The position numbers were made by a program, and so were the translations under genes. The notes below the pieces were generated by a model. The model had not been told where the DNA came from. It saw nothing but the letters and a program-made list of their open reading frames with translations, and made no database searches. Below, piece by piece: positions 1 through 6,778 of a DNA stretch of 8,641 nucleotides. Each line of letters starts with the position of its first letter. The stretch's first letter is position 1. Source of the DNA: Verrucomicrobiota bacterium (lineage in GTDB: Bacteria > Verrucomicrobiota > Verrucomicrobiia > Verrucomicrobiales > Akkermansiaceae); the NCBI GenBank assembly GCA_026397695.1, contig JAPLUJ010000585.1:1-8641 (forward strand). The letters are read 5' to 3'.

Positions 1-1837
1 CCGACACCCCGCTCAAGCTGGCAGGAACGGTTTCAGATACGAACGCCGACCCATTCCAAATCTTCCCCCACGCCACCACTGTGGTATTGGTTTTCAAGGC
101 CACCGCGTGATCGCCACCCGCCGCAATCGCCGTCACTCCGGTCAAGGCGGCGGACGGAATGGTGGTTTGACCATTGGCATTGTCGCCCCACGCCACCACT
201 TGACCATTGTTCTTCAAAGCCATTGTGAAATCCCCACCCGCCGCAATGGCGGTGCCCTTGATGTCTAGAGGGGCAAATGTCAAGGCGACCCCGCTAGTCA
301 GGACGGTATTCACATTGGGAACCGAGAGGGTGACTATCAGGCCGGTCACATCCTTGCTGACCACCTTCGCATTGACGCCGACTGTCAGTGCCGGTCCGGT
401 GACCAACATCCCGGGGACAATACCGGTATTCACGGCAGCGAGAGTCACCGTTGAATTGGATGTGCCCGCAGGAAAGGGACTGATGTTCAAGGTCGCAGTC
501 GCCGCGACAGTGGCCAAGCCGGCAGTTTGCCCTTCCACATTGCGTCCCCACGCCACCACCGTGCCATCGTTCTTCAAGGCCACGGCGTGCTCATTACCCG
601 CCGAGATCGCCACGATGGCTGGGGGGGTAAATGTTAAATTTGCAGTAATATCAGAAGCATTCGTGTTGACAGCATTAGGAACTGATAGCGTCAGGACAAA
701 AGGCGCGGAAGCTGTCTTACTTACAACGATTGCTCCAGCGCCAACCGTCCCGGGCGGTCCAGTGACTGCCATCCCCACATTAACGAGGGCAAAAGAATTA
801 TTAGTAATAGTATTGACCGTGCCGGCGTGATTAGGCGGCACGGTTGCTGGTCGTACTATCGGGGCCAAGCCGGTTGGCAAGGTTGTTTGACCGGAGGTAT
901 TGTCACCCCATGCCACCACCGAGCCATCGTTCTTCAAGGCCACGCTGTAATAATAGCCCGCTGCAATCGCCACGACACCGCTGGAAAAGGTCAATTGTGT
1001 GGGAGTAAGGACGGTATTGGTATTGGCAACGGAAAGCGTCACGGTCGTGCCGACAACACTGGAAACTTTCGCCCCGGTGCCCACCGTACCGCCCGGGCCG
1101 GTGACGGACATGCCCACCACAATGTCGGGGTTGGCGGCAGCGAGAGTCACGGTGTTGATCGAACCGTTGGTATTGGCGGGTATGGTTGCGCTCACCGCTG
1201 ACAAAGTGGTCAGACCGGCGGGAATGATCGATTGCCCCAAATTGACGGTACCAGCCACGTTCGTTCTGCCAGCTCCCCAAGCCATCACGGTGCCATCGCT
1301 CTTCAAGGCCAGGGTATGCACACCACCCGCCGCAATGGACTTCACCCCGACGATGGAAAATGTTAATGGCAGGGTATTCGTGATCGCACTTGTATTAGGA
1401 ACGGAAAGGGTCACCGCCGTAGTGACAACGCTTAGAACGACGGCTCCAGTACCGATGCCAACTCCGGTGACTGACATGCCCGGAACAATCGCGGCATTGG
1501 CCGCACCGAGAGTAATGGTGAAGGCATTGGCGGCACCCGTTGCGGTCGCCGTGACGGAGGTGGTCGTTTGTCCATAGGTGTTGGAGCCCCAAGCCACCAC
1601 CGTGCCATCGTTCTTCAAGGCCACGCTGTGATAAGCACCCCCGGAAATGGCCGTCGTCACGCCGCTCAGGCCGGCAGGAATGATCGACTGTCCGTATTGC
1701 GGGTCAACATTGGTGTTGGTCTCACCCGCACCCCACGCCCCAACTCCGCCGGGGGCCGCCGCATCCACCGTCAGCGTGGCCACACCGAAAATCAACAAAG
1801 AAGAAACCGAGCAAAGAATCCCATGGCATGTTTTCAT
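1..1837 (-). CDS. Secreted RCC1-repeat protein with interleaved GMxVTG/VTLS modules (5' part; continues beyond left edge)
   Basis: Read on the minus strand from ATG at 1837, the frame stays open for 612 codons to base 1, so the C-terminus is outside the window. Residues 1-27 form a Sec signal peptide: MK, then a hydrophobic stretch (SLLIFGVATL), with a likely cut near VDA-A. From residue 31 there are RCC1-type repeats recognised by AIAAGxxHxVALKNDGTVVAWG followed by NxxGQTT: units at about 61-93, 162-209, 286-324, 405-441, 523-568 and 569-611, plus a half unit at 31-60. Between the first five full units lie four copies of another module (94-161, 210-285, 325-404, 442-522) with the pattern TVTLAAxNxxIVxGMxVTG, a Gly-rich turn, then VTLSVPN and LTF. 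RCC1 repeats form beta-propellers. In bacteria they occur in exported proteins, usually of unknown partner, so the function here is not known. Export or surface location is inferred from the signal peptide. Any C-terminal anchor would lie off the left edge. No Shine-Dalgarno precedes the start. Confidence 0.88.
   Translation of the reverse strand, partial: MKTCHGILCSVSSLLIFGVATLTVDAAAPGGVGAWGAGETNTNVDPQYGQSIIPAGLSGVTTAISGGAYHSVALKNDGTVVAWGSNTYGQTTTSVTATATGAANAFTITLGAANAAIVPGMSVTGVGIGTGAVVLSVVTTAVTLSVPNTSAITNTLPLTFSIVGVKSIAAGGVHTLALKSDGTVMAWGAGRTNVAGTVNLGQSIIPAGLTTLSAVSATIPANTNGSINTVTLAAANPDIVVGMSVTGPGGTVGTGAKVSSVVGTTVTLSVANTNTVLTPTQLTFSSGVVAIAAGYYYSVALKNDGSVVAWGDNTSGQTTLPTGLAPIVRPATVPPNHAGTVNTITNNSFALVNVGMAVTGPPGTVGAGAIVVSKTASAPFVLTLSVPNAVNTNASDITANLTFTPPAIVAISAGNEHAVALKNDGTVVAWGRNVEGQTAGLATVAATATLNISPFPAGTSNSTVTLAAVNTGIVPGMLVTGPALTVGVNAKVVSKDVTGLIVTLSVPNVNTVLTSGVALTFAPLDIKGTAIAAGGDFTMALKNNGQVVAWGDNANGQTTIPSAALTGVTAIAAGGDHAVALKTNTTVVAWGKIWNGSAFVSETVPASLSGVS
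5..1657 (-). repeat. Internal repeat array of the RCC1-repeat gene (RCC1 units alternating with a second module)
   Basis: Six copies of an RCC1 core are visible in the DNA around the plus-strand string ttcttcaaggccacg and variants. Counted from an equivalent base, they begin near 83, 203, 563, 923, 1292 and 1604. The spacings are 120, 360, 360, 369 and 312 bases. So 120 bases (40 codons) is one plain RCC1 unit, and about 360 bases is a composite of one RCC1 unit plus one second-type module. The second-type modules occupy about 272-514, 626-865, 983-1210 and 1355-1558. Three core copies (563, 923, 1604) are identical for more than 20 bases, while the modules between them have diverged. Confidence 0.85.
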
Positions 1838-1841
1838 AAGG

Positions 1842-1855
1842 TATTTCGTGAAATA
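1842..1855. promoter_or_regulatory. Inverted repeat abutting the start codon of the RCC1-repeat gene
   Basis: Perfect 6-base arms TATTTC and GAAATA flank a GT spacer. The element ends four bases before the ATG at 1837. It could be a small hairpin in the leader that hides or presents the start, or a half-site operator. No Shine-Dalgarno lies between it and the ATG. The symmetry is seen directly; a regulatory role is inferred. Confidence 0.35.
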
Positions 1856-1881
1856 ATCCGTGACGAGTTGTCGGCGGCAAT

Positions 1882-1908
1882 CTTTCACAATCATTCCTTT
1901 TGACAATC
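1882..1908 (-). repeat. Direct repeat GATTGT(C/G)AAA(A)G upstream of the RCC1-repeat gene
   Basis: On the minus strand, GATTGTCAAAAG (1897-1908) is followed by GATTGTGAAAG (1882-1892), the starts being 16 bases apart. It lies in an A-rich stretch about 45-70 bases upstream of the ATG at 1837, and a run of eight A lies just before it. The position fits a regulator or polymerase contact region. I found no -10/-35 pair here good enough to call a promoter. Confidence 0.3.
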
Positions 1909-2037
1909 TTTTTTTTGACCTTTTTCCAGCGCCCACCCACAACCGGTTACGCGACTGCGTTTCCGCCGTGAAAACACCGCGCTCATGGGCCCCGCTCCAG
2001 CGCAACCGGGCGTTCCCGTCCCATCCCCACCACCCCG

Positions 2038-2053
2038 GGACATCCTGATGTCC
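2038..2053. repeat. Perfect inverted repeat GGACATC-CT-GATGTCC
   Basis: Seven-base arms are separated by two bases, about 200 bases upstream of the RCC1-repeat gene start. The flanks continue with imperfect C-rich/G-rich pairing (CCCC to the left, GGG to the right). The tight spacing suits a dimeric regulator site better than an RNA hairpin. No regulator gene is in view. Confidence 0.35.
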
Positions 2054-2093
2054 GTGGGAGCCGCGTTTTCCTCCGGAGAGGAGAGGCGTCCAC

Positions 2094-2116
2094 CTGGCGG
2101 GACTACGAACTTCCGG
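2094..2116. repeat. Possible copy of a dispersed intergenic element (GGCGGGACTACGAACTT type)
   Basis: The string GGCGGGACTACGAACTT lies in non-coding DNA. It reads as PPGGTTNF on the plus strand and KFVVPPGG on the minus strand. From memory, such peptide strings are common in spurious ORFs of Verrucomicrobiota and related genomes, which would suggest a dispersed repeat. Only one copy is in this window, so the call rests on recollection, not on a comparison. Confidence 0.25.
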
Positions 2117-2183
2117 GATGCGGATGGGATGCTGGAATGCGTCACGGGCACGGCGGCAAATTGTTCCTGCATTATGACGATAG

Positions 2184-2457
2184 AAATATCTTTATTTAAA
2201 TTCCAACGGCACGCTCAACTGGCGCCGCGCGTCCCCCCGACGGCCGCACGCTTCGTTCCCCGTCGGCGGTGGGATCGGATGGCACGGTCTCTATCGGGAC
2301 CAAATCCTTACCTAACGAAATCAATCCACCGGCAGCCGTCGAAGCCGATTTCCTCGCGCTGAAGCCGGACGGCACCTTGAAATGGACATGCCAGATAGGT
2401 CAGGCTGGCACGGACATAAGCAACGAGCCCGGGCCTGAAGATGTTCTACGAACTGAC
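2184..2457 (+). pseudogene. Frameshifted remnant of a PQQ-like beta-propeller repeat protein
   Basis: Plus-strand translation gives three hallmarks of PQQ-like (WD-like) propeller blades: NSNGTLNW at 2199-2222, SDGTVSIGT at 2275-2301 and LKPDGTLKW at 2359-2385. The first is in a different frame from the other two. The switch falls at a run of six C (2233-2238). Dropping one C joins the frames and spaces the two conserved Trp codons by 54 residues, a plausible blade length. Upstream, the first frame is closed by a TAG at 2181; downstream, the resemblance fades after EDVLRTD. There is no start, no signal peptide and no complete blade set, so this is a gene fragment. Intact relatives are typically exported and bind a quinone cofactor or serve as scaffolds; the cofactor of this one cannot be told. 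The frame break could instead be a sequencing error in the C run, but the fragment would still be truncated at both ends. Confidence 0.6.
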
Positions 2458-2556
2458 CGCCTGCGCGTGACCCGAAAAGATCACGGATTGAGTATCGCAG
2501 ATGGCAGAAAAAGCACAGCGCTCTTCATCTGTCAGCGACGATTTCCGCCGTCCGGC

Positions 2557-4905
2557 TCAATACTGATAGTTCAGATAGAAGTTGAACTGTCCGCCCTTGT
2601 CCGCCTCCTTGTCGGGCGTTGACATCGGAATCGCGTAGTCGAGAGCCAGCGGCATCGGGCTGATCGGCAGTTTCAGGCGGATGCCGAAGCCCACGTCGCT
2701 GTAAAGATCGCTCGGGCTGGGATCCCAACTGTCCGCATTCACGAAGCCCACGTCGGTGAACACCGCGGCACGCACGGTATCGATGATCGGTATCGTGTAT
2801 TCCACCGAAACGAAGCCGAGCGAATTGCCTCCATAAACTTCGTTGGTATAGCCGGTATCACGCGGTCCGACATCGCGGAATTCGAAACCACGGAGCGTGC
2901 GTCCACCGCCGAGGAACATCCGCTCGAAAATCGGCACATCTCCACTGATGCCGTCCACGAAGGCCAGCTCGCCATTCACCGAAAGAATCGAATCCCACTT
3001 CAGATTCCAGTATTTCTGACCTTGGACGGAGAAGGTGAGTGTATTCACATCCCCCCCCAAACCGGCAAAGGTGAGGCCGATATCGATCTTGTGGCCGCTG
3101 CGTGGCTGGATGCTGCTGTCACGGCTGTCGTAAAGGTAGTTCACGCTCAGCGCGCTGCGCAGGAAGTCGCCGCCGATTTTTTCCTCGGAGAGTTGGGAAT
3201 TGGCACCGCTTGGACCATCGGGACCTCCGGGATAGATATCCGTCGCATCCACGCTCGAATCGATATTCACGTTTTCCAGGCGATACTCGCCCTTGATCGA
3301 GCTTTTCGGGCCGAGCGGTTTGCGCAGCGAGATGGCGCCTCCCACATTCTTTTGATCGTAGTAATCGCTGAAATAACTCGATTCCTTATAGAAGAGCTCG
3401 CCGCCCAGAGCGAGTTGCCGGTCCATGAACCATGGCTCCACCAGCGAGACACTGAACTCGGAACGCTGGGAACCCGCACGCAGGTTCATCGCGAAGCGTT
3501 GGCCGCCACCCGTGAAGTTCCATGGATGAAACAAATCAAAGTTCGACTGCTCCAGCGTGACGAAACCCACAATGCTGTCGATCGAGCTGAATCCCAGCCC
3601 CACCCCCACCTGGCCGGTCGCCTTTTCTTCGACCAGCACATTGACATCGCGATAGCCGGTGCCGGCCGGTTCGCCCGTGACTTCCACATTGCCGAAGTAT
3701 TGCAGGTTTTTGAGGCGGGCTTTGGTGGTTTCGAGTTCTACGGTGTTGAACATGTCACCCGGTTTGAGCGGGATTTCCCGCCGGATGACCTTGTCCTTGG
3801 TCTTGGTGTTGCCGGCAATGTTCACGCGGCCCACTTTGAATCGGGCACCTTCGGTCACCCGGTAGTTGATGCCCACCCGGTTGGGTCCCGCATCGCGGAT
3901 GTCCGGTGACACCATGGCATCGGCGTAACCACGGGATCCATAGTAGCTGCGGATCATCGTAATGTCGGCCCGCATCTTCTTCGAGGAATACGCGTCGTTG
4001 CTGTTCAGCGTCAGCCCCGGATAGAGTTCCTCGGGCTTGAACACCGTCATCTTGGAGAAACCAATGCCCGCCACCGTGTATTTCTCACCCTCGTTGATCG
4101 GAATCACCAGATCCACCCGGCCATCGCCCACCGGATCACGGCGTATCCCCGGGCTGCTCACGCGCAGATATCCTTTGCCCCGGTAGTAGTCCAAAACCGC
4201 ATCCAAATCCGCATCCAACTGGTTCGACTCGAAGCGACCGGACTTGGTCAACCAGGAAAACCAACCTTTGGGCTTGAGCTTCATTTCCTTGCGCAGTTCG
4301 GCACTCGTGAACGTCTTGTTCCCTTCAAAACGAATCTTGCGGATCTCATTCTTGGTTCCCTCATTGATCACGAAAATCAGGTCGGACGAACCGGGGCGGT
4401 CGGTCGCTTGCAGGCGGTGGGTCACCGTCACATCCGGGTAACCATAACCTTGATAGTATTTCTCAATGTTGCGCCGCGCTGTCAGAATCTGTTCGTCGCT
4501 CAACGCGCCACCGGGTTTCATCTTCGATTCCTTGGCCAGTTTCTGATCGGTGAATATCGTGTTGCCCATGAAGCCAACCCCGCCCAGCCCGGGCCGCGTC
4601 GTTACTTCCGCAATCAGCTTCACTTTTTCCCCCAGCGGTTCGGCCAGGAAACGCACATCATCGACCAAGCCGGACTCAAACAGCGACTTGATGTCTTTGT
4701 CCAAAGTCTCCGCATGATACGGCGTACCGGGCTTGGATGTCATCAGATTGCGCAAGCGGTCTTCGTCCACGGTCTTGGAACCGGCATACCGGATGGCCAC
4801 CTCGGAAATGGTTTTCCCCTCGAAATCCTCAGCGTGCAGCGTGCCGGTCAATGACAGCACGGCCATGGTGGTGAGGGCGGCAAGGTGACTCATGCGACCG
4901 TGCAT
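2557..4905 (-). CDS. bamA: Outer membrane protein assembly factor BamA (Omp85 family)
   Basis: BamA is the core of the outer-membrane machine that folds and inserts beta-barrel proteins. With the start at 4905 it has 782 residues, close to the family norm. Residues 1-25 are a signal peptide (AALTTMAVLSLTGTLHA, cut before EDF). Five POTRA domains follow at about 26-105, 106-186, 187-275, 276-356 and 357-432; FEGNKTFTSAEL and IAGNTKTKDKVI are typical POTRA starts. The barrel covers about 433-782 and carries the loop-6 RGF motif (GGGRTLRGFEFRD, RGF at 672-674). It ends in the beta-signal GQFNFYLNYQY with a terminal aromatic residue. The frame is open upstream to a GTG at 4974, but a promoter-like sequence overlaps that end, and the ATG at 4905 gives a compact signal peptide; ATGs at 4950, 4935 and 4893 are alternatives. 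No chaperone (skp/ompH) or lipid A gene follows, unlike in many genomes. Confidence 0.95.
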   Translation of the reverse strand: MHGRMSHLAALTTMAVLSLTGTLHAEDFEGKTISEVAIRYAGSKTVDEDRLRNLMTSKPGTPYHAETLDKDIKSLFESGLVDDVRFLAEPLGEKVKLIAEVTTRPGLGGVGFMGNTIFTDQKLAKESKMKPGGALSDEQILTARRNIEKYYQGYGYPDVTVTHRLQATDRPGSSDLIFVINEGTKNEIRKIRFEGNKTFTSAELRKEMKLKPKGWFSWLTKSGRFESNQLDADLDAVLDYYRGKGYLRVSSPGIRRDPVGDGRVDLVIPINEGEKYTVAGIGFSKMTVFKPEELYPGLTLNSNDAYSSKKMRADITMIRSYYGSRGYADAMVSPDIRDAGPNRVGINYRVTEGARFKVGRVNIAGNTKTKDKVIRREIPLKPGDMFNTVELETTKARLKNLQYFGNVEVTGEPAGTGYRDVNVLVEEKATGQVGVGLGFSSIDSIVGFVTLEQSNFDLFHPWNFTGGGQRFAMNLRAGSQRSEFSVSLVEPWFMDRQLALGGELFYKESSYFSDYYDQKNVGGAISLRKPLGPKSSIKGEYRLENVNIDSSVDATDIYPGGPDGPSGANSQLSEEKIGGDFLRSALSVNYLYDSRDSSIQPRSGHKIDIGLTFAGLGGDVNTLTFSVQGQKYWNLKWDSILSVNGELAFVDGISGDVPIFERMFLGGGRTLRGFEFRDVGPRDTGYTNEVYGGNSLGFVSVEYTIPIIDTVRAAVFTDVGFVNADSWDPSPSDLYSDVGFGIRLKLPISPMPLALDYAIPMSTPDKEADKGGQFNFYLNYQY

Positions 4906-4955
4906 GAGGGGTGTTGGAGCAGTGCAAAAGGACATGAGCGTGTGAAGCATGTGCC

Positions 4956-4986
4956 TATAAAGCCTGCCAGACACCCGTCACGTCAA
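4956..4986 (-). promoter_or_regulatory. Candidate sigma-70-type promoter of bamA
   Basis: The minus strand has TTGACG (4981-4986, five of six bases of TTGACA) and TTTATA (4956-4961), separated by 19 bases, slightly long. Transcription would begin near 4949, inside the nominal 5' extension of the bamA frame. This favours one of the inner ATG codons as the true start. It also suggests that bamA is transcribed on its own and not from a distant operon promoter. Confidence 0.45.
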
Positions 4987-5093
4987 GGCCAATAGTCGCC
5001 ATCTCTTGCATTTTCTCCTGCCGCTATCACGTACGGCGGGTCGGTGCTCCCGAATGACTTGCTCGCCGGACACTCCTCCTCTACACCCGTTGC

Positions 5094-6704
5094 GTGCTCA
5101 CCATCAAACAGCTTACCAAGATTCTCGGCGGACGCACCCTGCTCCGCGAGGCGGATATGTCGATCAACTGGGGGGAACGCGTCGCCCTCGTCGGCCCGAA
5201 CGGTGCCGGCAAGTCCACCTTGTTCCGCATGATCCTCGGCGAGGACGCGCCCGACGAAGGCTCTATCGAACGCGATGACTACGCCATCACCGGCTACCTG
5301 CCGCAGGAAGCCGGCACCCCCACCGACGAAACCATCATTGAAGTCGCCATGGGCATCACCCCGGAAATGATCGGCATCCTCCGCACCATGCGCGTCCACG
5401 AAAAAACCGGCGACCTCTCACACCCGGATTTCGCCAAGGCGCAGGACCATTTCAACCACCTCAACGGCTATCAGTTAGAACCCAAGGCCAAGAAAATCCT
5501 CAGCGGCCTCGGCTTCAAACAGCAGGACTTCCACCAGCCCGCGCGCAAATTCTCCGGTGGTTGGATCATGCGCGCCCATCTCGCCCAGTTGCTCGTCATG
5601 GAACCCGACCTCCTCATGCTCGACGAGCCCACCAACCACCTCGACCTGCTTTCGTTGCTCTGGCTCCAGCGTTATCTCCTCAACTACTCGGGAGCCATTC
5701 TGATGATCTCCCATGACCGCGATTTCATGGACACGCTGATCGAAACCGTCGTCGAAATCGATCCGGATGCCGCCAAGCTCATTTCCTACACCGGCAATTA
5801 CACGTCCTACCTCGACCAGCGGGAAAAACGCTACGAACAACAAGTCCAGGCCTACCGCAACCAAAACAAGGAAATCGAACACATCCAGGACTTCATCGAC
5901 CGGTTCCGCCAGGTGTCATCCAAGGCCGCCCAGGTCCAATCGCGCGTCAAACAATTGGAAAAACTCGAACGCATCGAAAAACCGCGCGCACCGCGCAAAC
6001 CTTTCAAGTTCAGCTTCCCCCAGCCGCCACGCTCGAACCAAAAGGTCATGGACCTGAGCAAGGTCGGCCAGTCCTACGGCACCAAACGCATCTATCAAAA
6101 CCTTGACCTCACCATCGAACGCGGCGACCGCATCGTGCTCGTCGGACCTAACGGATCCGGCAAGTCCACCCTGCTCAAGATCCTCGCCGGCATCCTGCCG
6201 ATTGACGCCGGCAAGCGCGAACCCGGCCACGCCACCAAACTCGGCTTCTATTCGCAGCACCGCATCGAATCGCTCAACGAAAACAACACCGTGCTCGAAG
6301 AAGTCATGGGGGCCTGTCCCACCCTGCGCGACGAGGACGCCCGCTCCATCCTCGGCACCTTCCTGTTCCGCCGCAGCGATGTGGAAAAACGCTGCGGTGT
6401 TCTATCAGGCGGCGAAAAATCCCGCCTCAACCTGGTCAAGTTCCTCGTCGATCCGCCCAACCTCCTGCTGATGGACGAACCGACCACCCATCTCGACATC
6501 CTCTCCATCGATTCGCTGGTCAGCGCGCTCAAGAATTACCAAGGCACGCTCGTCTTCATCTCGCACGACGTCCATTTCATCCGCACCCTCGCCGAAACCA
6601 CCCTCCACATCAACAACGGCATCGTCACCCGCTACACCGGCGGATATGATTATTTCCTCGAAAAATCCGGCCTCAACGATGACCGCGGCGCGGTTACCGC
6701 CTGA
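5094..6704 (+). CDS. ABC-F family ATPase (two ABC domains, no membrane segment)
   Basis: The protein has 536 residues, two ATP-binding cassettes and no transmembrane segments, which defines ABC-F. Characterised members act on the ribosome, relieving stalls or protecting it from antibiotics, rather than in transport. Domain 1 has Walker A GPNGAGKST (34-42), signature FSGGW (153-157), Walker B LLMLDEPTNHLD (173-184) and the H-loop His207. A charged, helical linker (about 240-315, rich in Lys, Arg, Glu and Gln) matches the P-site tRNA-interacting segment of the family. Domain 2 has GPNGSGKST (351-359), LSGGEKSRL (437-445), LLLMDEPTTHLD (457-468) and His491. All catalytic elements are intact. The FSGGW signature is like that of YheS-type proteins, but I cannot assign a subfamily or an antibiotic link. 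The GTG start at 5094 gives the usual N-terminus (MLTIKQLTK); the next ATG (5158) would remove the first strands. It is divergent from bamA and convergent with atpC, so it is probably monocistronic. Confidence 0.93.
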   Translation: MLTIKQLTKILGGRTLLREADMSINWGERVALVGPNGAGKSTLFRMILGEDAPDEGSIERDDYAITGYLPQEAGTPTDETIIEVAMGITPEMIGILRTMRVHEKTGDLSHPDFAKAQDHFNHLNGYQLEPKAKKILSGLGFKQQDFHQPARKFSGGWIMRAHLAQLLVMEPDLLMLDEPTNHLDLLSLLWLQRYLLNYSGAILMISHDRDFMDTLIETVVEIDPDAAKLISYTGNYTSYLDQREKRYEQQVQAYRNQNKEIEHIQDFIDRFRQVSSKAAQVQSRVKQLEKLERIEKPRAPRKPFKFSFPQPPRSNQKVMDLSKVGQSYGTKRIYQNLDLTIERGDRIVLVGPNGSGKSTLLKILAGILPIDAGKREPGHATKLGFYSQHRIESLNENNTVLEEVMGACPTLRDEDARSILGTFLFRRSDVEKRCGVLSGGEKSRLNLVKFLVDPPNLLLMDEPTTHLDILSIDSLVSALKNYQGTLVFISHDVHFIRTLAETTLHINNGIVTRYTGGYDYFLEKSGLNDDRGAVTA

Positions 6705-6710
6705 GGGCAT

Positions 6711-6769
6711 ACGGGGCGTCCCGTCCTGTTGCGCCGCCAGGGTTCTATCAAGGCCTGGCCCCATGGGCC
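6711..6769. terminator. Candidate termination region between convergent ABC-F and atpC genes
   Basis: The 74-base gap between the two facing stop codons holds three small inverted repeats: ACGGG/CCCGT (6711-6724), GCCAGG/CCTGGC (6736-6759) and GGCCC/GGGCC (6757-6769). The last two overlap and could compete. None is followed by a T run on either strand, so a classical intrinsic terminator is not evident. The call rests mainly on position. Confidence 0.25.
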
Positions 6770-6778
6770 GCTGCCGGA

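Larger units (their letters stand above)
1838..2183. other. Intergenic leader region without an intact gene
   Basis: Open frames here on both strands are short and biased in composition, and none resembles a protein family I recognise. The stretch holds the hairpin and direct repeat next to the RCC1-repeat gene, a 16-base inverted repeat (2038-2053), and GGCGGGACTACGAACTT-like DNA near 2094-2116. The promoter of the RCC1-repeat gene is probably in the lower half. Confidence 0.5.

Noticed and set aside
207..1577. Plus-strand open frames (207-830, 827-1201, 999-1577) opposite the RCC1-repeat gene
   Set aside because: They are antisense shadows of a repetitive minus-strand gene. The minus-strand reading has a signal peptide and clear RCC1 motifs; these have none.
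5..1657. CRISPR array suggested by regularly spaced repeats
   Set aside because: The repeats are 120-369 bases apart, in frame, and encode RCC1 units in one continuous open frame.
1811..1837. Lipoprotein signal in the RCC1-repeat protein (Cys at residue 9)
   Set aside because: The Cys lies at the start of the hydrophobic stretch, too near the N-terminus for a lipobox. An ordinary Sec signal peptide fits better.
1852..1880. TTGCCG-17-ATTATT as a promoter of the RCC1-repeat gene
   Set aside because: The -10 matches the consensus at only about half its positions, and transcription would start almost at the ATG.
1891..2172. 93-codon minus-strand open frame in the intergenic region
   Set aside because: It is rich in Gly, Pro and Arg with no recognisable domain, and its middle overlaps the possible dispersed element.
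2498..2531. CAGATG...CATCTG inverted repeat just downstream of bamA as a terminator
   Set aside because: The arms are 6 bases with a 22-base loop, and no T run follows on the minus strand; the T run lies inside the loop.
3022..3909. A 295-codon plus-strand open frame inside bamA
   Set aside because: It lies wholly opposite the well-conserved POTRA and barrel coding sequence and shows no recognisable domain. Its length is explained by codon bias of the GC-rich gene beneath it.
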